Source: Clostridia bacterium (lineage in GTDB: Bacteria > Bacillota_A > Clostridia > Oscillospirales > SIG627). Taken from it: a DNA stretch of 7,843 nucleotides. The translations under genes were made by a program, and so were the position numbers. Of this stretch, positions 1 to 5,822 are shown in pieces (position 1 is the first letter of the stretch; each line of letters opens with the position of its first letter). The notes beneath the pieces are model-generated. The model ran no database searches, had not been told where the DNA came from, and saw only the letters and a program-made list of their open reading frames with translations. The DNA is taken from contig JAFVYT010000076.1 of the NCBI GenBank assembly GCA_017508505.1, positions 1 through 7,843 of the forward strand, in the 5' to 3' direction.

Positions 1-1
1 G

Positions 2-538
2 AGAAAACGGATTCAAAGGGAGGAAATCCTTCGGGGGGCGCTGGAGCTTTTGAGAAAAAGTGGCCTTGAGGCTTGGAATGCCAGAGCCTTGGCGGCCCAT
101 CTCGGGATTTCGACCCAGCCACTCTTCTCCGCCTTTTCGGGGATGGAGGAGCTGAAGGAGGCGGCCTTGGAGGAAGTGGCGGCAGAATACCGACGTTTTA
201 CCGAGGCGCGTCTTGCTGAGGGGCGATATCCAAAGTACAAGGCTTTGGGTATGGCCTACGTCGAATTTGCAAGGGAGGAGCCGAGGCTCTTCGCCTTGCT
301 TTTTATGAACGGTAGCTCGGATCGGATGCGGCGTGATTGGGACGGCGCGGTGATGCGGATAGAGGAGGATTATAAGCTCTCTGAGGAAAAAGCGGAGCGG
401 ATTCACTTGGAAATGTGGATCTGCGTACACGGCATCGCCACGATGCTGGCCACGGGAACCCTCTCTCTGTCGGAGGAGGAGGTGTCTCGCATCCTGACGG
501 ACGTGTTTGTGGGATTGAAGGGAGGAGAAAAGAAGTGA
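2..538 (+). CDS. TetR/AcrR family transcriptional regulator (5' partial)
   Basis: This is a one-component repressor, probably controlling the exporter genes directly behind it. The reading frame is open from the first full codon of the window, so the true start lies upstream; a TTG at 50 is in frame but falls inside the DNA-binding domain and is not the start. About 178 residues are visible. Seen: a basic first helix (RKRIQREEIL), then a helix-turn-helix (ARALAAHLGISTQPLFSAF, followed by GMEEL) matching the TetR_N pattern, with TQPLF in the recognition-helix region as in many Firmicutes regulators. The C-terminal half (YVEFAREEPRLFALLF, then the helix IHLEMWICVHGIATMLATG) resembles the WHG/TetR_C_33 ligand-binding class. 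The stop overlaps the next gene's GTG start (GTGA), which indicates translational coupling. The family is clear. Autorepression of the operon is inferred from position; the promoter and operator are outside the window. Confidence 0.88.
   Translation, partial: RKRIQREEILRGALELLRKSGLEAWNARALAAHLGISTQPLFSAFSGMEELKEAALEEVAAEYRRFTEARLAEGRYPKYKALGMAYVEFAREEPRLFALLFMNGSSDRMRRDWDGAVMRIEEDYKLSEEKAERIHLEMWICVHGIATMLATGTLSLSEEEVSRILTDVFVGLKGGEKK
521..527 (+). promoter_or_regulatory. Ribosome binding site fixing the GTG start of the ABC ATPase
   Basis: GGAGGAG lies 7 nt before the GTG at 535-537. The frame stays open further upstream, to an ATG at 415, but that stretch lies inside the regulator gene and reads as non-homologous sequence. 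The canonical ABC ATPase N-terminus begins exactly at this GTG. Confidence 0.75.
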
Positions 539-1443
539 GTGACGTAATTTCGGTACGCGGCTTGGAAAAGCGCTTCGGGGATATTAAGGCCGTGGACGGC
601 TTGAGCTTTTCGGTAAAAAAGGGAAGCCTGTTTGCCTTCCTCGGGGAGAACGGAGCAGGAAAGAGCACCACCATCTCCATTCTCTGCGGCGTTTTGAAAA
701 AGGACGGAGGAGAGGTCAAGATCGACGGCATTTCCGCCGGCGAAAACGCCGCAAGAGTCAAGGAAAAAATCGGGGTGGTCTTTCAGGGCTCGGTTTTGGA
801 TGCACCCCTGACCGTGCGGCAAAATCTGGAGAGCCGCGCCGCTCTGTACGGCATTACGGGGAAGGCGTGGCAGGATCGCCTCGGACAGCTCAGTGAGCTG
901 CTCGAGCTTTCCGATCTCCTCGACCGCCCGGTGGGAAAGCTTTCCGGTGGACAGAGGAGACGGGCGGATATCGCCAGAGCCCTTTTGCATCAGCCTGAGA
1001 TCCTCATTTTGGACGAGCCGACCACGGGGCTCGATCCTCAGACCCGTTTGATGCTTTGGCACGTGATTGCCTCCCTGCAAAAAGAGCAGGGGCTTACGGT
1101 TTTCCTGACCACCCACTATATGGAGGAGGCTGCCGATGCGGACTACGTGGTCATTCTGGAAAAGGGGAAGGTCTCTGCAGAGGGGACGCCATTGGAATTA
1201 AAAAATCGCTACGCCTGCGACTCGGTGCTTCTCTACGGGGTCTCGGACGGGGAGGCACAAGCCCTCGGGCTTCCCTTTGAGCGGATTCCCGACGGGATCC
1301 GCATTCGCGTAAAGCATACCGAAGAGGCGACTCGCCTGATCCTTGCTCATCCCGAGCTGTTTCGGGACTATGAGATTACAAAGGGTAGGATGGACGACGT
1401 GTTCCTTGCGGTCACGGGAAAAAGCCTGAAGGGAGGAGAGTAG
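535..1443 (+). CDS. ABC transporter ATP-binding protein (ABC-2 / drug-exporter type)
   Basis: This is the cytoplasmic ATPase subunit that powers export through the permease encoded next. It has 302 residues from the GTG start, a normal length for DrrA/CcmA-like subunits. Motifs in order: Walker A GENGAGKST (residues 37-45), Q-loop glutamine at Q84 (VVFQGS), signature LSGGQ (136-140), Walker B ILILDEP with catalytic E161, D-loop GLDP (165-168) and switch histidine H194 (TTHYMEEA). The last ~90 residues form the accessory C-terminal domain usual in this subfamily, ending MDDVFLAVTGKSL. All catalytic residues are present, so it should be active. The start overlaps the regulator stop by 4 nt, and the permease start lies 1 nt after this stop, so the three are co-translated. 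The substrate (drug, peptide, lipid or porphyrin) cannot be told from sequence. Confidence 0.95.
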   Translation: MSDVISVRGLEKRFGDIKAVDGLSFSVKKGSLFAFLGENGAGKSTTISILCGVLKKDGGEVKIDGISAGENAARVKEKIGVVFQGSVLDAPLTVRQNLESRAALYGITGKAWQDRLGQLSELLELSDLLDRPVGKLSGGQRRRADIARALLHQPEILILDEPTTGLDPQTRLMLWHVIASLQKEQGLTVFLTTHYMEEAADADYVVILEKGKVSAEGTPLELKNRYACDSVLLYGVSDGEAQALGLPFERIPDGIRIRVKHTEEATRLILAHPELFRDYEITKGRMDDVFLAVTGKSLKGGE

Positions 1444-1444
1444 G

Positions 1445-2335
1445 ATGCTCGGTGCTTTGGTTCGGCGTAATATGCGCCTTTTCTTCAAGGATAAGGGAAT
1501 GTTTCTGACCTCTCTGATCACCCCCTTGATCCTTTTGCTTTTGTACGTAAGCTTTCTCGGGAACGTGTATCGGGACAGCTTCGAGTCTGCCTTTGCAGCC
1601 TTTGGCGGCATTGACGAGGGGATCCTCTCGGGCCTTGTGGGGGGACAGCTGATGTCCTCGGTGCTGGCGGTATCCTGTGTGACGGTGGCCTTTTGCTCCA
1701 ACTTTTTGATGGTGCAGGATAAGGTCACGGGGGCCGAGCGAGATTTTGCCATAACTCCGGTTGGGTATTTTACCCGCGCCATGGGCTATTTTCTTGCAAG
1801 CTTTTTTTCTTCGCTACTGATCTGTGTTGTTGCGGCGGTGGCGTGTATGATCTATCTCGCCTTTATCGGGTGGTATCTTTCCATTGCGGACATCGTGTGG
1901 ATTCTTTTGGATCTGGTGCTTCTGGTGGGCTTTGGCACCGCCCTTTCGGGCATTGTCAATTCCTTTTTGAAGAGCCAGGGGCAGATCTCGGCGGTGGGAA
2001 CCGTCGTCAGCTCCTGCTACGGCTTTCTGTGCGGGGCCTATATGCCCATTTCTCAGTTCTCTCCCGCACTGCAAAAGCTTTTGTCCTTTCTCCCCGGAAC
2101 CTACGGAACCGCCCTGCTGCGCAATCACTGTATGGATGGAGCTTTTCGGGCGATGGCATCTGACGGGGCTCCCGAGGAGGCAGTGGAATTGATGCGGGAG
2201 ACGGTGGACTGTCGGATCTTCTTTTTCGATCACTCCGTGCCCATCCCCGTGATGCTGGGGATCCTCGCGGGGACGGTGGCGCTGTGTACCGCCCTTTACG
2301 TGGGAATGCATTATAGGAAAGGAGCAAAGCGATGA
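1445..2335 (+). CDS. ABC-2 type transporter permease
   Basis: This is the integral membrane subunit of the exporter, 296 residues. Hydrophobic segments suggest six transmembrane helices, at roughly residues 20-40, 70-90, 112-142, 148-172, 182-202 and 265-288. The short cytoplasmic N-terminus (LVRRNMRLFFKDKG) is followed by the first helix, as in ABC2_membrane proteins. The conserved late segment GAYMPISQFSPALQKLLSFLPGTYG (190s-221) has the ABC-2 pattern of a glycine, a reentrant proline segment and a 'P-T' motif. An extracytoplasmic loop (about 222-262) separates helices 5 and 6. A GGGAGGAG ribosome binding site (1431-1438) lies inside the end of the ATPase gene, and the start follows its stop by one base. 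The stop overlaps the next start as ATGA. The family is confident. Dimer formation with the ATPase is inferred from the operon and family behaviour. Confidence 0.93.
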   Translation: MLGALVRRNMRLFFKDKGMFLTSLITPLILLLLYVSFLGNVYRDSFESAFAAFGGIDEGILSGLVGGQLMSSVLAVSCVTVAFCSNFLMVQDKVTGAERDFAITPVGYFTRAMGYFLASFFSSLLICVVAAVACMIYLAFIGWYLSIADIVWILLDLVLLVGFGTALSGIVNSFLKSQGQISAVGTVVSSCYGFLCGAYMPISQFSPALQKLLSFLPGTYGTALLRNHCMDGAFRAMASDGAPEEAVELMRETVDCRIFFFDHSVPIPVMLGILAGTVALCTALYVGMHYRKGAKR

Positions 2336-2838
2336 AGGAAAAGGCAATCGTATACTCCTCCCAAACCGGCTTTACTGCACGGTACGCGACCCTCTTGGGA
2401 GAAATGCTCTCCCTGCCCGTGTACTCCCTGAAGGAGGCGAAGGGACAGCTTGCCAAAAAGGAGAGCGTGATCTATTTCGGATGGCTGATGGGAGGTCTTG
2501 TGCGGGGACTCGCCCCTGCAAGAAAACGCTTTTCGGTTTCGGCGGTTTGTGCCGTGGGAATGGGAGAGGCGGGTAGCCAATTGGAGAGCGTGAGACAGAT
2601 GAATCGCTTGGAGGAGTCGATCCCCCTTTATACCCTGCAGGGTGGCTATCGGGAGGAGGCTCTTCCCGCCGTCTATCGCTGGGTGATGCAGCCTGTGAAA
2701 AAGAGTCTCATCTCATCCCTTTCCGCAAAGGAGAACCGTAGCGAGGGGGAGGAGAGAAGCCTTCGGATGCTTCGGGAGGGGGGCGACTGTGTGGAGCGAG
2801 ACGCTCTTCTTCCCATTGCAAAGGCATTTTTACAATAG
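2332..2838 (+). CDS. Flavodoxin-domain protein
   Basis: A 168-residue soluble protein, probably FMN-binding. The N-terminal strand-loop IVYSSQTGFTARYA carries the flavodoxin phosphate-binding pattern (SSQTGFT, residues 9-15). The second loop region YFGWLMGGLVRGL (48-60) and a GMGEAG turn (76-81) sit where flavodoxins contact the isoalloxazine ring. Length and layout resemble the Flavodoxin_5 group, which includes HemG-like protoporphyrinogen oxidases, but I cannot assign that activity. The C-terminal part (about 110-168) is more divergent and charged. It starts within the permease stop codon (ATGA, 4-nt overlap) with AAAGGAG at 2318-2324, so it belongs to the exporter operon and is its last gene; an intrinsic terminator follows directly. 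Its job may be reduction of the exported compound or relief of redox stress; this is inference. No N-terminal export signal is seen. Confidence 0.82.
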   Translation: MKEKAIVYSSQTGFTARYATLLGEMLSLPVYSLKEAKGQLAKKESVIYFGWLMGGLVRGLAPARKRFSVSAVCAVGMGEAGSQLESVRQMNRLEESIPLYTLQGGYREEALPAVYRWVMQPVKKSLISSLSAKENRSEGEERSLRMLREGGDCVERDALLPIAKAFLQ

Positions 2839-2884
2839 AAAAAGGAGCTGTAAAAAAACTCAAGTTTTTTACAGCTCCTTTTTT
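2839..2884 (+). terminator. Intrinsic terminator of the regulator-exporter-flavodoxin operon
   Basis: A long inverted repeat starts right after the flavodoxin stop. GGAGCTGT (2844-2851) pairs with ACAGCTCC (2871-2878); the stem continues inward through an A-tract/T-tract (one unpaired A) to a small TCAA loop, and outward through five A-T pairs. Six T residues (2879-2884) follow the stem on the + strand. Because A-tracts flank the other side, it could also act on the opposite strand. Confidence 0.9.
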
Positions 2885-2903
2885 CTGTCCTATTCAAGCT
2901 CCC

Positions 2904-2939
2904 AAAAAAAGAGCAGAGTGTTCACTCTGCTCTTTTTTT
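2904..2939 (-). terminator. Intrinsic terminator of the secreted-protein gene (potentially bidirectional)
   Basis: This is a near-perfect palindrome beginning 2 nt after the TAA stop of the minus-strand gene. GAGCAGAGT (2911-2919) pairs with ACTCTGCTC (2924-2932) around a GTTC loop, flanked by seven A (2904-2910) and seven T (2933-2939). On the minus strand the hairpin ends in a seven-U tract. Symmetry means it could also back up the neighbouring + strand terminator 19 nt away. Confidence 0.9.
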
Positions 2940-2941
2940 GT

Positions 2942-5647
2942 TTAAGATTCGGGATAGGTCAGGTAACGATTGGTCTCTGCGGTGACGATGACGTTCCAAA
3001 CGTTCTCGTACATATCCATATACTGCTTGATGAGAAGCTTGGTATTGGCATCGAAGGTCTCGTAATCCTCCAAACGGAGAGGCGTATTGTTGTTACGACG
3101 ACCGACGGTACGAATCGCGTGCCACAGGAAGACCTGATCTCTGCGAGCCTTCAGATAGATGGAGTACTCGGCGGCACCTGCGTGGGGAGAATAGGTATTG
3201 TTCGTGGTAGCGGAGGGAACGTAGATGGGGTTGCCATCCTTGTCGAGCATATTGTTGCCATCGGCATCGGTCAGAAGCGTCAGACCCATCTGGTCCATAT
3301 TATACTTCTTGGTAACCTCACTGGTGGACTCAATACCCACAACAGTGGTATTATAGTCGGTCAGCATGGGCTGAATGAGGTGGCAGGCCAGATAGTACAG
3401 GCTCTTATACTCGTGCTCACCGTAGGTTACGGTGCCGTCGGCGTACTTGATGTAGGGGCGGACGGTGTAGAAGGTGTTAAAGTCATCAAAGTCATTGTAC
3501 AGACCCTCGCCGCTTGCACCGCCGTAAACCACGGTGTAAACGTCTCCATCCTCCGTGGAGGCATAGGGCTTCGAGATGTCTGCTGCCAGGGTGCTGACGG
3601 TGTAAACACCACTCTTCTTCCCGCCGAATTCCTCATAGGAAATGAAGGAGTCAGACTCACCGGGGGTGGTGCTGGCGGCAAAGTGCTTACCGGTATTGGT
3701 GGTCAGGTTGACCCATTTTCCATCCACAATACCGTAGAGGACGGGGTTCTCAAAGGAGTAATAGGCCACAGAGGAAATACCGAGCCTGAGCTGGATGTCC
3801 TTGACGACCTCGGTAGGTGCTACAATGGCGCCGACCTCTGCGATCTCCTTTTCCGTCTTGGGAACGGTGATCTTAAATCTCAGCTTCTGTGCCTCAGCGC
3901 CATCCACGCGGATGTTAGCACCGGTGACGGCAGGCTGAACGTATCCCTCCTGAGGCTCTTGCCCCGCGGTAAAGAACACGGGCAACACGTGGGCGGGGGC
4001 GTACTTTTTATTCTGATCCACGGTGATATGGTCAGTGGCGTAGCCCTCCACATCCCAAATCGTCGAGCCGGAGATGCATCTCCAGTAGAAGTTGTAGGTT
4101 CCGTAGGTTTCGGGGGTCTTCAAGCCGGTCGCATCGGGATGACGGAAGAGGTAGTTGGTTTTGCCAAAGGAGCTGGGTGCGTTGTAAACGTACTTGGGAA
4201 GGCTCAGGGCCAGATAGTGGGTATCGCGGCCCACGTTGTTGTCAAGCTGGATGCTCTGAGAAACGGTAAACATCTCAGGAACGGCCGTGGTGCTGACGTC
4301 GGGGCTGTACTTGCCGTTGATTACAGTCCAGGGAAGACGGTACTCGTAAATGGTGGTGCCGTAGGTTCCGGAGCGAAGATCCTCACGGATGCCGTTGCGG
4401 GCGTACTTCACTTCCTCCTCTACACCGAAGCCGTCATCCATACCGAGGCCGTCGTCGGTGTTCTCTTCCTCCTTGGGCTCTTCAATGGGAAGAGGCGTAT
4501 GGGTAATGTTGTAGTCCACGCCGGAAGTCACGATCTTCTGATAGTCTGCCTCGGGAGAGCCAAATTTGGCAAGGATGTAAACGTAGCTGGAGGAGTTCAG
4601 CGCAGTGGCTGCAGAAACGTAGGTTCGGATCGATTCCAGCTTGTTGGACCTTGCAAAGTCCTCAGTCAGGTTCTTGCGGTAGTAGTTGGCAAAGTCATAG
4701 TTGTATGCGAAGACTCCGGGGCTGTTGGACATCGTGGTGCCCCAATAGTTAGAATTGTTGTAGTAAATGTTCTCGTGCTCGGGCTCGATCACCTCAATGG
4801 CATAGTAGAGATACTTGTCATCATAGCGTGCATAGAGGTTCACTTCCTCGGGAACAAAGGTGTGGTCTCTCTTCAGCCAGGCAACACGGGCAACAGAGTT
4901 GTTGGAGCCGGTAGATCTGCGGTAGTAGAGACGGGTGCAGATGATGCGCTCTCCTGCATAGTAGGTGCCGGAGGTAAAGGCGGGAGCGGAGCCGTCGGCG
5001 GTGGGCTGAACCGGCTTGTAGGCGCTGGACACCTTCGTATAATAATCTCCAAAGTTGGTTTCCCAGTCAACGGGCTCTCCGGTGAGGGTCTGCACGGTAC
5101 CGGTGGCAAGGATGTAGTTCCCTGCAGAGTTCATAGCGGGATAGCTTGCAAAGTTTTCGGGAGTTACCTTGTACGCTCTGGCAAAGTTACCGGTAGAGGG
5201 ATTGTGATAGTACAGTGAAGCCGTAGTGTAAGCCGTGCACTGCTGATAGTAGGTATTGATATAACCGAACACGTTGTCGGTTTCCAAGCCGGAAATGGAA
5301 TCCCAGATCTCGTCGGGGGTGTTCTGATTGGGATAAACGTAGTAGGTACCGTTATCCTTCAGCTTATACTCACCCTGATCCAGATCGTCACGGAACTTAT
5401 CCGCAGTGGTGGTATAGCGGAAGCCGTAGGACGCGATGGGCTCACCGTATCCGTCAGCCTCGGTCACGTAGCCATCGATGGTGGGCACGGCCTTCCCATT
5501 GGTCACCTCATAGATGTAGTTGTGCTCCTGACCAAACTCCTTCCAGGCGTTGGCAGAAGGAGAATAAGGCACGGCCGAAGCAAGCATTGCAAAGGTCGAT
5601 GCCATCGTTGCCAAGGTGAGCACAAAAGCAAGAATCCTCTTTTTCAT
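2942..5647 (-). CDS. Secreted protein with CBM9/DOMON-like region and Clostridia surface-protein C-terminal domain
   Basis: A 901-residue exported protein of unknown exact function. Residues 1-25 are a clear Sec signal peptide (MKKRILAF... ending MLASA, cleavage before V26). A CBM9/DOMON-like beta-sandwich is suggested by AVPTIDGYVTEADGYGE (53-69), VNLYARYDDKYLYYAIEVIEPE (269-290) and YEYRLPWTVINGK (434-446). Between these lie long Tyr/Asn/Thr-rich insertions and an acidic linker (386-413). The C-terminal part has VTGANIRVDGAEAQKLRFKI...EVGAIVAPTEV (574-614) and TFYTVRPYIKYADGTVTYGE (725-744), a pattern I know from extracellular proteins of gut Clostridia and Bacteroides. The last 60 residues look helical. 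No LPXTG motif, SLH repeats or C-terminal membrane anchor is seen, so it is probably released or non-covalently wall-bound. Only four cysteines are present. The start is supported by AGAGAGG (5655-5661) 7 nt upstream. It is transcribed alone. Glycan binding is inferred, not shown. Confidence 0.85.
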   Translation of the reverse strand: MKKRILAFVLTLATMASTFAMLASAVPYSPSANAWKEFGQEHNYIYEVTNGKAVPTIDGYVTEADGYGEPIASYGFRYTTTADKFRDDLDQGEYKLKDNGTYYVYPNQNTPDEIWDSISGLETDNVFGYINTYYQQCTAYTTASLYYHNPSTGNFARAYKVTPENFASYPAMNSAGNYILATGTVQTLTGEPVDWETNFGDYYTKVSSAYKPVQPTADGSAPAFTSGTYYAGERIICTRLYYRRSTGSNNSVARVAWLKRDHTFVPEEVNLYARYDDKYLYYAIEVIEPEHENIYYNNSNYWGTTMSNSPGVFAYNYDFANYYRKNLTEDFARSNKLESIRTYVSAATALNSSSYVYILAKFGSPEADYQKIVTSGVDYNITHTPLPIEEPKEEENTDDGLGMDDGFGVEEEVKYARNGIREDLRSGTYGTTIYEYRLPWTVINGKYSPDVSTTAVPEMFTVSQSIQLDNNVGRDTHYLALSLPKYVYNAPSSFGKTNYLFRHPDATGLKTPETYGTYNFYWRCISGSTIWDVEGYATDHITVDQNKKYAPAHVLPVFFTAGQEPQEGYVQPAVTGANIRVDGAEAQKLRFKITVPKTEKEIAEVGAIVAPTEVVKDIQLRLGISSVAYYSFENPVLYGIVDGKWVNLTTNTGKHFAASTTPGESDSFISYEEFGGKKSGVYTVSTLAADISKPYASTEDGDVYTVVYGGASGEGLYNDFDDFNTFYTVRPYIKYADGTVTYGEHEYKSLYYLACHLIQPMLTDYNTTVVGIESTSEVTKKYNMDQMGLTLLTDADGNNMLDKDGNPIYVPSATTNNTYSPHAGAAEYSIYLKARRDQVFLWHAIRTVGRRNNNTPLRLEDYETFDANTKLLIKQYMDMYENVWNVIVTAETNRYLTYPES
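4421..4456 (-). repeat. Two-copy 18-nt in-frame repeat in the acidic linker
   Basis: Two adjacent 18-nt units encode DDGLGM (residues 398-403) and DDGFGV (404-409). They differ at few positions and sit in a Glu/Asp-rich stretch (about 389-412). This looks like an internal duplication inside a solvent-exposed loop of the secreted protein. Confidence 0.6.
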
Positions 5648-5663
5648 AACTTTACCTCTCTGA

Positions 5664-5684
5664 GTTCAAAGGCAGACTTTGAAC
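5664..5684 (-). promoter_or_regulatory. Palindrome in the 5' leader of the secreted-protein gene
   Basis: A perfect 8-bp inverted repeat, GTTCAAAG (5664-5671) and CTTTGAAC (5677-5684), is separated by 5 nt. It lies between the predicted transcription start and the ribosome binding site, ending 2 nt upstream of the latter on the minus strand. As RNA it forms a hairpin that could protect the 5' end or modulate initiation; as DNA it has the form of a dimeric-repressor operator. The symmetry is seen; the role is inferred. Confidence 0.5.
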
Positions 5685-5706
5685 CGATTTTACTTATGTA
5701 TAATCT

Positions 5707-5735
5707 ATTTTAACATAGCACCGACAAAAAATCAA
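5707..5735 (-). promoter_or_regulatory. Sigma-A-type promoter of the secreted-protein gene
   Basis: On the minus strand, a -35 hexamer TTGATT (5730-5735) and a -10 hexamer TAAAAT (5707-5712) are separated by exactly 17 bp. The DNA upstream of the -35 (5736-5757) is A/T-rich, like an UP element. The expected start point near 5700 gives a leader of about 50 nt before the ATG at 5647. It lies downstream of the RNase J terminator, so this gene has its own promoter. Confidence 0.68.
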
Positions 5736-5781
5736 GTTCTTTTATGTATATTTTCGCTCTCCTTTCTTGTGTATTTTTCAT

Positions 5782-5819
5782 AAAAAAAGAGAGTGCAAAC
5801 CTCTCTGCACTCTCTTTTT
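5782..5819 (-). terminator. Intrinsic terminator of the RNase J gene
   Basis: Just beyond the RNase J stop, GAGAGTGCA (5789-5797) pairs with TGCACTCTC (5806-5814) around an 8-nt loop. The stem is extended by A-T pairs. On the minus strand it ends in a seven-U tract (5788 to 5782). It separates RNase J transcription from the secreted-protein promoter. Confidence 0.88.
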
Positions 5820-5822
5820 CGA

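Noticed and set aside
50..52. TTG as the start codon of the TetR regulator
   Set aside because: The frame is open upstream and the residues before it fit helix 1 of the TetR DNA-binding domain, so the gene simply begins before the window.
415..534. A 40-residue upstream extension of the ABC ATPase from an ATG at 415
   Set aside because: It lies inside the regulator gene in another frame, has no family resemblance, and the GTG at 535 has a well-placed ribosome site and begins the normal ATPase N-terminus.
403..1116. A 237-codon minus-strand open frame across the regulator and ATPase genes
   Set aside because: It is antisense to two clearly conserved genes with intact motifs and shows no recognisable domain.
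1198..1782. A 194-codon minus-strand open frame across the ATPase-permease junction
   Set aside because: It is antisense to conserved coding sequence, its composition is compatible with a shadow frame, and no domain is seen.
2789..5218. An 809-codon open frame on the + strand opposite the secreted-protein gene
   Set aside because: Its codons align exactly with the minus-strand codons, so its openness is explained by avoidance of TTA, CTA and TCA in the real gene. It starts inside the flavodoxin gene, runs through both terminators and has low-complexity Val/Gly-rich sequence. The minus strand has the signal peptide, promoter, ribosome site and terminator.
5648..5822. A possible small RNA or short peptide gene between the secreted-protein and RNase J genes
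   Set aside because: The whole gap is accounted for by a leader with a palindrome, one promoter and one terminator. The short + strand frames here have no supporting signals.
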